A DNA stretch of 64,000 nt from Gallionella sp. (GTDB taxonomy: Bacteria; Pseudomonadota; Gammaproteobacteria; Burkholderiales; Gallionellaceae): assembly GCA_028710525.1 (NCBI GenBank), contig JAQTTY010000003.1:170515-234514 (forward strand). Direction: 5' to 3'. The notes beneath the pieces are model-generated. The model searched no databases. It had not been told where the DNA came from and saw nothing but the letters and a program-made list of their open reading frames with translations. This document shows, piece by piece, positions 13,804 to 22,944 of the stretch (position 1 is the stretch's first letter; every line of letters starts with the position of its first letter). A program made the position numbers and the translations under genes.

Positions 13804-14253
13804 CTACTTAACGATCTCTACCCATCTCCTAGCCACAAAGGGGCGATTCTGTGAGCGCGACAAACGCTTAGCAAGGCTATGTGACGTCCAAAAACCTATT
13901 ACCAATCCCAGCATGCCACCATCAGCAACATACAAGTCACCATTTGCCGTCGTGCCGGACAACCAACTTGCCAAGCCCGCACCCAACACCATAGAAATTA
14001 TTGGGAGCAGATAAGCTAGGCCTATACCGCGCAGCACAGCCCCGTCCGCAACCGATACGATGACCTCATCGCCGGGCTGGGCTGCGATTGGATTATCAAC
14101 TTCAAAATATCTGGGTTTGCTGCAGAATAGTTGCGCGACCTTGCTGGAACCACAACCTTGACCGTTACATTGCTCGCAACCGCTGACCTGGTTGGCATTG
14201 ACCATAGCCCGGCCATCATGAATCTGAACGATAGTGGCACGCGTCTCTAGCAT
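13804..14253 (-). CDS. rseC: RseC/MucC, SoxR-reducing/sigma-E regulatory membrane protein
   Basis: A 149-residue protein with the RseC pattern. An N-terminal cysteine cluster (C26, C29 and C34 in the GCEQCNGQGCG region) is followed by two transmembrane helices (~76-98 and ~108-125). RseC family members act in the membrane as positive modulators of sigma-E or in SoxR reduction. It starts 1 bp after the rseB stop, in the operon order of algU-mucABCD. Confidence 0.9.
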   Translation of the reverse strand: MLETRATIVQIHDGRAMVNANQVSGCEQCNGQGCGSSKVAQLFCSKPRYFEVDNPIAAQPGDEVIVSVADGAVLRGIGLAYLLPIISMVLGAGLASWLSGTTANGDLYVADGGMLGLVIGFWTSHSLAKRLSRSQNRPFVARRWVEIVK

Positions 14254-14254
14254 T

Positions 14255-15217
14255 CTACTTGCCGTTGTAGCGTATCGAATCCAGCACCCGCATCACAGTG
14301 CGGGGTGGCACTTCGCCCACTACGGTATATAGATTTTTGTCGACCACCTTGTGGTACATATGCACCGCACCACGGCTGGACATACCCTCCACATCATCTT
14401 CATCGGAATCGACCGGCTCGATAAAGACCGATATGGCACTTAAACCATCTGAATAGACTATCTGCGTTACCGGCGCATGCTTGCCCGGCATAGGACGCTG
14501 AACCTCAGTCATCTTGGTGAAGCCGACGGGAATCGCATCAGCTACCCAGCCACTTTTATACATTGCAACTCTAGCTGAATTCGCCTTAGGAGCTTCAACT
14601 TGTACTTTTGCCGCCGATTTGCTCGGCACTAGCGAGGACCTATCCAGATCTCCGCCTATCTTCAATTGAGTGAAAGCATATTGCTCGACCACTTGACCAC
14701 GCTCACTCAATACTGTGGCTTTCAATAACAGCCCAGTATCGGTATTGACCCACAATTTATGGGTGTAGCGTAGATCATCCTTGGGCTTGAAGAGCACTAT
14801 CTGTGCGTTGTAACCGGCCACCGTACCCTGCCCAACATCGGAGATTATGTAGTTCTGGTTCAATGCGGACAATTCATCAGACAACAGACTAGGGAAACCT
14901 CCTCGCCCCTGCTGACTATCCACTTGCACCATCTTATGATTGAGATAACACCAGACTTGACCGTGATGGCGGACGATCTCCCGCTTGGGGCCATCTAGGC
15001 TTTCCAGCTTTTCGTACTCGCTATCAGCCTCAATCAGATGTGTGATTTTGGAAGTTTCGAGACGATTTCCATATTGATAGACAAAGATGCCGGTGTACTC
15101 AGTCTGGTGCCCAGCAAATGCAGCCGTCTTAAGCCAATTCAGATTGGCTTGCCCTTCCAATGCATAGGCTTGACTGATCGTAAGCAGCAAACCACAACAG
15201 ACGAACCAACGTCTCAT
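14255..15217 (-). CDS. rseB: Sigma-E regulator RseB/MucB
   Basis: A 320-residue periplasmic protein. It has a short signal peptide (residues ~1-19, ending at AYA), an N-terminal LolA-like lipid-sensing domain and a C-terminal RseA-binding domain. RseB protects RseA from proteolysis until it senses lipopolysaccharide or mislocalised lipoprotein. The start overlaps the rseA stop (ATGA). The family assignment comes from context plus the MucB_RseB-like ends (FKPKDDLRYTHKLW; GEVPPRTVMRVLDSI). Confidence 0.93.
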   Translation of the reverse strand: MRRWFVCCGLLLTISQAYALEGQANLNWLKTAAFAGHQTEYTGIFVYQYGNRLETSKITHLIEADSEYEKLESLDGPKREIVRHHGQVWCYLNHKMVQVDSQQGRGGFPSLLSDELSALNQNYIISDVGQGTVAGYNAQIVLFKPKDDLRYTHKLWVNTDTGLLLKATVLSERGQVVEQYAFTQLKIGGDLDRSSLVPSKSAAKVQVEAPKANSARVAMYKSGWVADAIPVGFTKMTEVQRPMPGKHAPVTQIVYSDGLSAISVFIEPVDSDEDDVEGMSSRGAVHMYHKVVDKNLYTVVGEVPPRTVMRVLDSIRYNGK

Positions 15218-15714
15218 TGTGCTTTTTCCTCTGGGCTGTATGCCACGGTACGGATATATGAAGCACCGCCATTCATATCATTACTGGGTGAAAACTCCTG
15301 ATGGGCCATCAGGTAATCGTTTGATTTAGCCTGCGCCTTCATGCTGACCGGTCGTATATTAGATTGCTGCAAAGCAAGTTGAGGGTTGGTTTCGGGTGTG
15401 ATCTGCACCGACATCCATGTAACCACGCCCAAGGCCATCAAAGAAGCCGCGGCAGAAAGCGCGATATTTCTGACTTTCTGCGTGAGTCCACGGGTGCGCG
15501 GGGCAAGTACGGTGGCTTCATTCTTCATACGCTCACGCACGCCGGCACTAATATCTTTGCGCACATACTCAGGTTGGCGCAACACATCGCCTATCAAATG
15601 ATAAGTCGCCCAATCACGATGCGCACTGGCATCACGCTTAATCACATCTAGCAAGGCATCTGCTTCATCCTCAAAGAGCTCCCCGTCCATCATTGTAGAG
15701 ATATTGTTTTTCAT
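15214..15714 (-). CDS. rseA: Anti-sigma-E factor RseA/MucA
   Basis: An inner-membrane anti-sigma factor. Its N-terminal cytoplasmic domain (ISTMMDGELFEDEADALL) binds RpoE, and one transmembrane helix follows near residues ~82-103 (ALSAAASLMALGVVTWM). The ATG at 15714 is chosen over a GTG at 15723 because AGGTGG, which is embedded in the end of rpoE, lies 5 nt upstream; the gene then starts 2 bp after the rpoE stop. Regulated proteolysis of RseA releases RpoE under envelope stress. Confidence 0.94.
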   Translation of the reverse strand: MKNNISTMMDGELFEDEADALLDVIKRDASAHRDWATYHLIGDVLRQPEYVRKDISAGVRERMKNEATVLAPRTRGLTQKVRNIALSAAASLMALGVVTWMSVQITPETNPQLALQQSNIRPVSMKAQAKSNDYLMAHQEFSPSNDMNGGASYIRTVAYSPEEKAQ

Positions 15715-15716
15715 GG

Positions 15717-16316
15717 TCACCACCTATTACCTTTACTTGTTTCTAACAATGGACGGAGATTCTCGGCTATAGCCTCGCGCGCCCTGAATATTCGAGACCG
15801 CACTGTACCGACCGGACAATTCATCACACTTGCGATCTCTTCATAACTAAGTCCCTCGATCTCACGTAACGTCAGCGCACTACGAAGATCTTCAGGTAAC
15901 TGCTGCAATGACTGCTGCACCACATCGACAACTTGTTTGCTCATGAGTTCATTTTCGGGGGTACTAACTTCTTGCAACAAACCTGCGTCCTCAAAACCCT
16001 CAGACTCTTCGGCATCGAAAGGAGTGCTTGTGGGCGGCCTACGCTTACTCGCCAACAGATGATTCTTCGCAGTATTAATACCTATGCGATACAGCCATGT
16101 ATAAAAAGCACTTTCACCACGAAAGCCTGGTAAAGCACGATACGCCTTGATAAATGCATCCTGCGTCACATCCTCAGCCTCGGCCGGATCACGCACAAAA
16201 CGCGATATCAGCCGCCCCAAACGACGCTGATATTTCGAGACCAGCAAATCGAATGCATGCTTATCCCCGCGCTGAACGCGTTCTACCAATTGCTGATCGA
16301 CTTCTCGGTCTGCCAT
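15717..16316 (-). CDS. rpoE: RNA polymerase sigma factor RpoE/AlgU
   Basis: An ECF sigma factor of 199 residues from the ATG at 16316, where family similarity begins (MADREVDQQLVERVQRGD). Region 2 (YQRRLGRLISRF, DVTQDAFIKAYRAL) and region 4 (LREIEGLSYEEIASVMNCPVGTVRSRI, split by its helix-turn-helix) are intact. A GTG 16 codons upstream (16364) is in frame but has no ribosome-binding site. It directs the envelope stress response and heads its own operon with its anti-sigma system and the MucD protease. Confidence 0.96.
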   Translation of the reverse strand: MADREVDQQLVERVQRGDKHAFDLLVSKYQRRLGRLISRFVRDPAEAEDVTQDAFIKAYRALPGFRGESAFYTWLYRIGINTAKNHLLASKRRPPTSTPFDAEESEGFEDAGLLQEVSTPENELMSKQVVDVVQQSLQQLPEDLRSALTLREIEGLSYEEIASVMNCPVGTVRSRIFRAREAIAENLRPLLETSKGNRW

Positions 16317-16420
16317 CCCTGAAATTTCCAAATATTTATTATTTTGCGGGTCGAATAACGACACTGAACGACTGACTGGGAATACTTAAACCTTAAGTCA
16401 TCAAATCACCGCAACGGCAC

Positions 16421-16448
16421 ACTGACTGCAAGTATTCAGAATAGTTCC
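16421..16448 (-). promoter_or_regulatory. Candidate sigma-E promoter upstream of rpoE
   Basis: On the minus strand GGAACT (16443-16448) and GTCAGT (16421-16426) are separated as in the known RpoE consensus GGAACTT-N15-GTCNAA. Five of six -10 core positions are compatible with known variants. It lies ~105 nt upstream of the rpoE ATG, fitting autoregulation. This is a visual match only. Confidence 0.5.
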
Positions 16449-16510
16449 CAATAAGCCGCACATTCTAATACCAATTAGGCCTAGCTTGATGATTTTGCCC
16501 CCATACTCAT

Positions 16511-18145
16511 CTATTTCAAGGTGAGATGCTCACTCATTTTCAGGGGGATGGCACCCGCAGGCGCGGTATATTCATCCTTATATTTATTCGATTCGGTAGC
16601 AATCACACCGCTGACAGGGGGATGCGCCTCGGTAGGCTCAACAACAAAGGAAATAGGCTGAACCTTGACCGGCGAAGTTGCCGCTTGATGTTGTGGGAAC
16701 AAAAAGCGACCTCCTACCCATCCGAAGGACAAAAACAATATGGCCGATAGTATTTGCACAGAGTTGACGCCTCGCTTCCTCGACCGAGTCTTTATCGCCC
16801 CCACTCCGACATCAGCCAAATGACGAGACTCGGAATCTAACTGCCCAGAAAAAACAACATCATGATTCTGCACCAGTAACTTCTCCTCATAGGCAAATGG
16901 ATCATATGCAGGCGCTTTGATCACTGCTAAGTCACTCTTCGCTTGAGGTATCGCAATAGATTTAAAATCCAAAGTAATCAAAGGTTCTGCAACTCCCCGA
17001 GCTTGAGCTGCCAATCCTCCATGTGACTTTTCATGCTTAACTTGCGAGCCCGGTATCGTACGAGGCTGAGCACCCTCAGCAAGTTCAGAGCGTTTTACCA
17101 GCTCCAGACTTGCCAAATGCTCTTCTGCCATTTGCTTCCTCTCCAACGCAATGATTCTTTCCTCTTCAGCGATACGAGCGAGGCGTATCTGCTCAAGTCG
17201 TTCTAACGCAGCACGACTTGCGGCTTGCGCATCCGAAATTTGTTTGCGTGCCGCTACAACGGCAAGTGCTTCCAAGCGCACCTTCTCTTCCTCTGCTTGC
17301 AGCGCTTTGCTATGAGTCTCATCGCTTAGCTTAGCAAGATGTAAGGAGCGCACCTTTGCCATCTCTATGCGATCTGCAAGCACGCTGGAATCAGATTGCT
17401 TAATCGAAGTCTCTCTCCCTCCGAGCAAGGGCATGTCAGCCGCAGAATGAATAGATGTCGAAGTCTTAGGTACTCGCCATTGCCGCCCTACCCCTGCCTT
17501 ATTACGCATCGCGTGACGCAAATATTCCATAAACAAGTTATGTCCACCTTCGTCATTGCGAGTAAATGTGGAAAGTAATTTACGTACTTCGCTAGCTGGC
17601 CAAAGCGGATCAAATGAAATCAGCATTAACTCCGGATAGCGCTTCAACTTTTCATTCAGTTGTGCCGCCCGGTCACCTATATCTCGCAACAGCGAACCCA
17701 CGTCATGATCAGCATCACTGGGCGTGGTCAAATCCCCATAGATACTCGTGTGTTCTCGGGTATAGAGGATAAAACGGCTGAACAAGGCGTAGAACTCCGC
17801 CTGATTTTCACAGGCGTCATCACCCAGTTTAAAAGGATAGGGGGAGAACTTTATCCAATGGTAGGCAAACTCTTCATCAAAATATTTGGTCACCCCAATA
17901 TAGCCGTTCCGCGCTAGCGCCTGAGTCTTGCAAGCCAGCAAAGACTGCTCTTCCTGGCTATGCAATGGGAGTCGCATCGAGTCCAGCACGTGAGGTTTGA
18001 TCAAAAAGAAATCCGGGAATGCGTCATAGGTCTTACCCGTTGCATCAGGTGTGCGAAAGTAAGCATCGAACACATGAGTAGCAAACGCTGCGTTGTGCTC
18101 CACATCGAAAACAACTTTGTTGTCCCAACTATCAGCCTGATGCAT
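16511..18145 (-). CDS. Unrecognised coiled-coil protein with one C-terminal transmembrane segment
   Basis: A 544-residue protein I do not recognise. The N-terminal ~220 residues look globular (several Trp/Phe-rich stretches such as YHWIKFSPYPFKLG). Residues ~255-350 are an Ala/Glu/Arg-rich predicted coiled coil (LERLEQIRLARIAEEER). One hydrophobic helix lies at ~461-483 (VQILSAILFLSFGWVGG), preceded by the basic patch RSRKR, followed by a short Pro-rich tail, suggesting a large cytoplasmic part and a small periplasmic tail. I chose the ATG at 18145 because AAGGA lies 6-7 nt upstream. It sits between rpoE and nadB, genes that are normally direct neighbours, and is divergent from nadB. Confidence 0.8.
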   Translation of the reverse strand: MHQADSWDNKVVFDVEHNAAFATHVFDAYFRTPDATGKTYDAFPDFFLIKPHVLDSMRLPLHSQEEQSLLACKTQALARNGYIGVTKYFDEEFAYHWIKFSPYPFKLGDDACENQAEFYALFSRFILYTREHTSIYGDLTTPSDADHDVGSLLRDIGDRAAQLNEKLKRYPELMLISFDPLWPASEVRKLLSTFTRNDEGGHNLFMEYLRHAMRNKAGVGRQWRVPKTSTSIHSAADMPLLGGRETSIKQSDSSVLADRIEMAKVRSLHLAKLSDETHSKALQAEEEKVRLEALAVVAARKQISDAQAASRAALERLEQIRLARIAEEERIIALERKQMAEEHLASLELVKRSELAEGAQPRTIPGSQVKHEKSHGGLAAQARGVAEPLITLDFKSIAIPQAKSDLAVIKAPAYDPFAYEEKLLVQNHDVVFSGQLDSESRHLADVGVGAIKTRSRKRGVNSVQILSAILFLSFGWVGGRFLFPQHQAATSPVKVQPISFVVEPTEAHPPVSGVIATESNKYKDEYTAPAGAIPLKMSEHLTLK

Positions 18146-18282
18146 AAGTATCCTTATTGAACACAACTATCACTTCTAACCCACACTGGGCGAGGCGGTT
18201 TGCGACTCGATTTCAAAAAAACCGGCTCATTGTAAGCAATACATTTGCTATAGTCTTCACATCGTTATCACGAGCATACAAA

Positions 18283-19866
18283 TTGCTAGAATTCGACACA
18301 CTCATCATCGGTAGCGGCTTGGCAGGGCTAACCTTGGCACTGAAGCTGGCCGACCATCAAAAAGTCGGGATCATCACTAAGAAATCGCTATTAGATGGTG
18401 CCAGCAATTGGGCTCAGGGCGGCATCGCCGCTGTACTCTCTCCCGAAGACTCATTGGAATCACATATCCATGATACGGTCGTCGCAGGGGCTGGACTATG
18501 TGATGAGGCAACCACGCGCTTCGTCGTAGAACACGGCAAAGAAGCGATCGATTGGCTCATCGCGCAGGGCGTCCCTTTCAGCAAGGCCGCCACACCACAA
18601 GCCGGATATCATCTGACCCGCGAAGGTGGGCACAGCGAACGGCGCATCATTCATGCCGCCGACCGTACCGGTCAAGCCGTGCAAGAGACTTTAGCGAGAC
18701 GCGTCTTGCAACACTCCAATATCACCGTGCTGGAAAAGTACATATCGGTCGATTTGATCACCGCAGTAAAGCTGGGCCATAGTGACAACCGTTGCTTGGG
18801 CGCATATGCACTTAATAGCCTGAGTGACGAAGTCATTACTATCTCGGCACAGAACACCATACTGGCCACCGGCGGGTCGGGTAAGGTCTATACGTACACG
18901 ACCAATCCCGACACCGCGACTGGGGATGGAATCGCGATGGCGTGGCGGGCAGGATGCAGAGTAGCCAATATGGAGTTCATCCAGTTCCACCCAACCTGCC
19001 TTTATCACCCCCATGCGAAATCGTTCCTGATCAGTGAGGCAGTGCGCGGTGAGGGAGGTATATTAAAGTTACCTGACGGCACCCGATTTATGCCCTGGCA
19101 TGACAAACGCGCAGAACTCGCGCCGCGTGACGTGGTGGCGCGTGCCATAGACTTCGAGATGAAAAAGCAAGGGCTGGATTGCGTCTATCTGGATATCTCG
19201 CATCAGTCAGTGGAGTTTCTGCAAGAGCATTTCCCCACCATCTACGCGCGCTGTCTTGCACTCGGCATCAACATCAGCAAAGAACCCATACCTGTCGTCC
19301 CTGCGGCGCACTACACCTGTGGTGGCGTGATGACCGACCTTGATGCTAAAACCGACATCCCCAATCTATATGCAGTCGGTGAGACCGCCTATACCGGATT
19401 GCATGGTGCCAACCGATTGGCCAGCAATTCTTTGCTTGAGTGTCTGGTGTTTGCTGAAGCTGCGGCGCGTGACATCCTAGCAGGCGCGGTTAAACCTGCG
19501 GTGACATTGCCAGCATGGGATGAGAGTCGTGTAACTGATGCAGATGAAGAGATCGTCATTTCCCACAACTGGGCGGAGTTAAGACATTTCATGTGGGATT
19601 ATGTTGGCATCGTACGTACTAACAAAAGACTTGAACGTGCACAGCACCGCATCCAACTATTGCAAGACGAGATACAAGAGTATTACGCAAACTTCCACAT
19701 CAGTGCAGATCTATTGGAACTGCGCAATCTGGTGACCAATGCAGAGCTGATCGTGAGCAGCGCCTTATCAAGACAAGAAAGCCGCGGCTTGCACTACAGC
19801 AAAGACTATCCCAATACGCTCCCCGACTCTGCTCCCACCATACTCACTCCGACGGTACCGGACTAA
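18283..19866 (+). CDS. nadB: L-aspartate oxidase NadB
   Basis: A flavoprotein that oxidises L-aspartate to iminoaspartate, the first step of NAD synthesis. The FAD-binding IIGSGLAGLTLAL motif is at the N-terminus; the fumarate reductase/succinate dehydrogenase-like GGAS/NWAQGGIAAV, HTREGGHS-like and GLHGANRLASNSLLE motifs are present. The frame is open from 18157, but the first ~42 residues are unlike the family. A TTG at 18283 gives 527 residues with the usual N-terminus; this start lacks a strong Shine-Dalgarno and is uncertain. It ends with a 4 bp convergent overlap with ygfX. Confidence 0.93.
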   Translation: MLEFDTLIIGSGLAGLTLALKLADHQKVGIITKKSLLDGASNWAQGGIAAVLSPEDSLESHIHDTVVAGAGLCDEATTRFVVEHGKEAIDWLIAQGVPFSKAATPQAGYHLTREGGHSERRIIHAADRTGQAVQETLARRVLQHSNITVLEKYISVDLITAVKLGHSDNRCLGAYALNSLSDEVITISAQNTILATGGSGKVYTYTTNPDTATGDGIAMAWRAGCRVANMEFIQFHPTCLYHPHAKSFLISEAVRGEGGILKLPDGTRFMPWHDKRAELAPRDVVARAIDFEMKKQGLDCVYLDISHQSVEFLQEHFPTIYARCLALGINISKEPIPVVPAAHYTCGGVMTDLDAKTDIPNLYAVGETAYTGLHGANRLASNSLLECLVFAEAAARDILAGAVKPAVTLPAWDESRVTDADEEIVISHNWAELRHFMWDYVGIVRTNKRLERAQHRIQLLQDEIQEYYANFHISADLLELRNLVTNAELIVSSALSRQESRGLHYSKDYPNTLPDSAPTILTPTVPD

Positions 19867-20276
19867 GACAACCTCAGCCGTACTGTTAGTTGCCTGAAAT
19901 CTTCCAGTAAAAACTGACTGCGACACAAGAATAGACGACGTGTCTTTTTATTCGGATAGTTCTTCAAGGACAACAAGATAAAGTGGGGGGTGACTACACT
20001 ACTTGCCAACAAAGTACCGGTGAAGACACTCCGTCCGTTCGCGTAACAAACTATATGTCCGTCAGCGTATCTCAACGCATCTAGTGTTGATCCTCCCAAG
20101 CGCCCAGAGATACGTAACAGGACGATACACAGACTCAGGAGTACGACCATGATCAGTAAAGTAAAGGGCAGTTTAGGCAAATGAGTGAAGTAAACCACCA
20201 GCAAGACTGTGACATGCAGCACCGCAGCAAGGAGCAACTGACAGCGTGAAGGTTGGAGAGGGATAGTTACAGGCAT
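19863..20276 (-). CDS. ygfX: YgfX-family membrane protein
   Basis: A 137-residue protein from the ATG at 20276, starting with the family-like IPLQPSRCQLLL. Two close transmembrane helices (~14-31 and ~37-55) are followed by a small cytoplasmic domain. YgfX (CptA) has been reported in E. coli as a toxin of an atypical system that inhibits FtsZ/MreB, with its partner ygfY/sdhE upstream; no sdhE is seen here. In Pseudomonas a YgfX protein also lies near nadB and algU. The function here is uncertain. Confidence 0.75.
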   Translation of the reverse strand: MPVTIPLQPSRCQLLLAAVLHVTVLLVVYFTHLPKLPFTLLIMVVLLSLCIVLLRISGRLGGSTLDALRYADGHIVCYANGRSVFTGTLLASSVVTPHFILLSLKNYPNKKTRRLFLCRSQFLLEDFRQLTVRLRLS

Positions 20277-20295
20277 ATCAACTATGCCGCATAAC

Positions 20296-21534
20296 TCAGA
20301 ACATGATGATGGCGACGATACCCAAAGCAACCAAAGCGAACACGACCAGCATCATCTGGTTGTTATTGGTTGGTGGTGCTACATCGAACTCATTCACGAA
20401 CTGTATGGGTCGCGGGTTATTTGGCTTTGCCGACAATACACTGGCTTTGCTGGCTAGCTTATTGATCTCAGCGGCACTGGCCTTGGGCATCTTAAGTGTA
20501 CGTGAAAGATCTTCAACCTCTTCGGTGCTGGCCGTCATCGCAGCCAAGCGCATCGTGGCGGCAGCCGAATCGAAAGTCTTGGACAAGCCTTGCGTACTGG
20601 AACTCATATCATCAGCAGTGGACTCCATTCTTCCGCTAACTGGAATCGCATCTGCCAAAAGCTTGTCACCGCCGAAGGCTGGGATTGCCACGTTGTACTC
20701 ATGAGTAGAGTCAGGCAAGGTGTCGCGGCAAGCACGCAGATCATCGGCAAAATCCTTGGCATTCTGATATCGATCATCGAGGCCTTTGGCCAGTGCTTTT
20801 GCAACGATGAAGTTGAGCATCTCAGGCACTGCTTCATTGTGCGTACTCGGTGCCGCAGGAGCGGCATTCAGTGTCTGATACATGATCGCATTGACGTTGT
20901 CACCATTGAACGGTGCCTGACCAGTGAGCATCTCGTACAACATGACGCCAAGCGAGAAGATATCGGAACGTTGATCGATCTCCTTACCCATAACCTGTTC
21001 GGGGGACATATACTTTGGAGAACCCAAGACCATACCGGTCTGGGTGCGCACAGCTGAAGAGGCCATACGTGCGATACCAAAGTCTGTGATCTTCACGTGC
21101 CCGTCACGAATCACCATGATATTAGAAGGCTTTACGTCACGATGGATGATGTCGTGTTCATGCGCATAAGCCAAGCCTGAAGCGACTTGAGCAACAATGT
21201 CTAGCACATTGCTCACTGGTAGCAGGCCGGCGTCATTCATAATGTCGCGCAACTCACGACCTTGCAGGTATTCCATAGCGATGTACGCTATATCGCCACT
21301 CTTACCCACATCATAGATCGTGACGATATTAGGGTGATTCAAACGACCTGCGGCCTTGGCTTCTTGGTAAAAGCGCCCCTCGTATTCGTCCTTACCTTCC
21401 ATTGCCAAACCAAGATTGATGGTCTTGATCGCGACGACACGATCTATCAAGGGATCTTTGGCTTGATAGACGATGCCCATCGCGCCTTGTCCCAGCTCCC
21501 GTATCACCTCATATCGTCCCAACTGGCTAATCAT
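20296..21534 (-). CDS. Membrane-anchored Ser/Thr protein kinase (PknB/Hanks type)
   Basis: A 412-residue protein. The kinase domain (~1-265) has the Gly-rich loop ELGQGAMGIVY, Lys37 (VVAIK), Glu58, the catalytic loop HRDVKPSN (131-138) and DFG (151-153), with GSPKYMSPEQ beyond the activation loop, so it should be active. A linker rich in Ser/Thr/Ala follows, then one C-terminal transmembrane helix (~394-412) with no extracellular domain. The ATG at 21534 has AGGTGG 5 nt upstream. It lies 56 bp after the cyclase-domain gene, so the two probably form one signalling operon. Confidence 0.92.
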   Translation of the reverse strand: MISQLGRYEVIRELGQGAMGIVYQAKDPLIDRVVAIKTINLGLAMEGKDEYEGRFYQEAKAAGRLNHPNIVTIYDVGKSGDIAYIAMEYLQGRELRDIMNDAGLLPVSNVLDIVAQVASGLAYAHEHDIIHRDVKPSNIMVIRDGHVKITDFGIARMASSAVRTQTGMVLGSPKYMSPEQVMGKEIDQRSDIFSLGVMLYEMLTGQAPFNGDNVNAIMYQTLNAAPAAPSTHNEAVPEMLNFIVAKALAKGLDDRYQNAKDFADDLRACRDTLPDSTHEYNVAIPAFGGDKLLADAIPVSGRMESTADDMSSSTQGLSKTFDSAAATMRLAAMTASTEEVEDLSRTLKMPKASAAEINKLASKASVLSAKPNNPRPIQFVNEFDVAPPTNNNQMMLVVFALVALGIVAIIMF

Positions 21535-21590
21535 CACGCCCACCTAACTAAATATCTTGATAAAAATATATTTGTAACTAAAACGACTGA

Positions 21591-22853
21591 CTATTTGCAC
21601 ATTGAAGGACTGATCTTCAATATCTTTCCTGCCGGTACGTTCACAGACTGAGAGAATAACTTCTGGTTAGGCAAGATAGCGATCACCACATGCCTACCAG
21701 CGGTCACTTCAGCGACCATATCCTCAGTACCCAGTTTCCCTCTTTGCGCCCCATCGACAAACATCAAGGTACCCTGCAGACAACTTAATGCAATCCTACC
21801 CATGCTGCGCTCATTATCCCCTCGGGCGAAGCCCAAAAGTTTGCTTGCGGCGTGATGAGCAGCTAGCTCTGCCTTCTCTTTCTCAGTCAAGCGTTTGGGC
21901 TTTGGTTTAGGCTTGGGGACCATAGTGGGAGGCTTTTGTACGGGGGCAGGTTGTTTAGCGACCTTGACTACCTTAGGCCCTCCTACTGTCCCAGCTGGCA
22001 CGGCTGCACTAGCCGGCAACACTACTTTAGTGGGTTGCGCCACAGCTTTAATATCTTGTCCTGAATCACGCAATGCAGACTTAAAGCTGAATGCCAGCAA
22101 CAATACCAATGGAACACCTAGAGCAGCGACATAATAAGGGCGTCTAGTCGGATCAATATGCTGGTAGGCATCGGCCAACGCGACTATCCATCCCTCGACT
22201 TTTTTCATCCACTTCGCCCAAACGTGCTCCATCGGCGTAATCAACCATGCCAACTTTGGAGGTTCGAGATCCGCACTATCTTGAACAACAATGGGTCTGG
22301 TGGTCTTATCACCGGGATAACCGATGGCATACACCTCGTGCTCGCGCACATGTTTGTCGGTACGCGAACCTTGGTAGTGGAACATACCCGCGTATTGCGG
22401 AGAGAGGCGCGAAACTGCATCAAAGTATGAACGCGATACTAAAATCTGGCTGGCATCGGCAAACCCCATCACGCGCTGCGCGACGTTGATACCGTCACCC
22501 ACGATATTAGGTTGGCCATTGATGTCACGAATCAATCGGACTGGGCCCAGATTGACACCCATACGTACCAATAACGGAGGTTCGATGTTCGGGTCTTCGT
22601 GCAGCATGCTGGAACGCATACTCAGCGCAGCTTTGAGTGCGTCTTCCACGTCACCCATGAAGTTGATTGCGGCACCATCACCTGTATCTAGGATGATACG
22701 GTCTGACAAGGGTACGTCACGAATCGCAGCTGACAAATAGCTGTTAAAACGCTCTTTTAATGAGATTTGACCTGTGACAGAACGCTTGGAATATCCAACG
22801 ATATCCAAGAAAAACACGCTGCACATGATCGTTTTGTTGCTAGGTTGTTCCAT
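21591..22853 (-). CDS. Class III adenylate/guanylate cyclase-domain membrane protein with PEGA-like C-terminus
   Basis: A 420-residue protein. The N-terminal cyclase homology domain (~10-180) keeps metal-binding Asp residues (FLDIVGYS; DTGDGAAINF) and the Asn/Arg pair of the active site (GINVAQRV). The position where adenylate cyclases usually have the base-selecting Lys before TxGD appears not to be Lys (ILDTGD), so substrate and activity are uncertain. One transmembrane helix follows at ~244-263, then a Pro/Lys/Val-rich linker. The C-terminal ~70 residues resemble a PEGA domain (GTLMFVDGAQRGKLG, AGRHVV). Directly upstream of the Ser/Thr kinase. Confidence 0.85.
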   Translation of the reverse strand: MEQPSNKTIMCSVFFLDIVGYSKRSVTGQISLKERFNSYLSAAIRDVPLSDRIILDTGDGAAINFMGDVEDALKAALSMRSSMLHEDPNIEPPLLVRMGVNLGPVRLIRDINGQPNIVGDGINVAQRVMGFADASQILVSRSYFDAVSRLSPQYAGMFHYQGSRTDKHVREHEVYAIGYPGDKTTRPIVVQDSADLEPPKLAWLITPMEHVWAKWMKKVEGWIVALADAYQHIDPTRRPYYVAALGVPLVLLLAFSFKSALRDSGQDIKAVAQPTKVVLPASAAVPAGTVGGPKVVKVAKQPAPVQKPPTMVPKPKPKPKRLTEKEKAELAAHHAASKLLGFARGDNERSMGRIALSCLQGTLMFVDGAQRGKLGTEDMVAEVTAGRHVVIAILPNQKLFSQSVNVPAGKILKISPSMCK

Positions 22854-22944
22854 TTAGGTTTCCAAAAACCGGACGCGCTCTAACTAGCCCTGTGACATCT
22901 TATTATTTTGCAGACTAACCCCATCGGGCGGATTTTAGTGGTAC

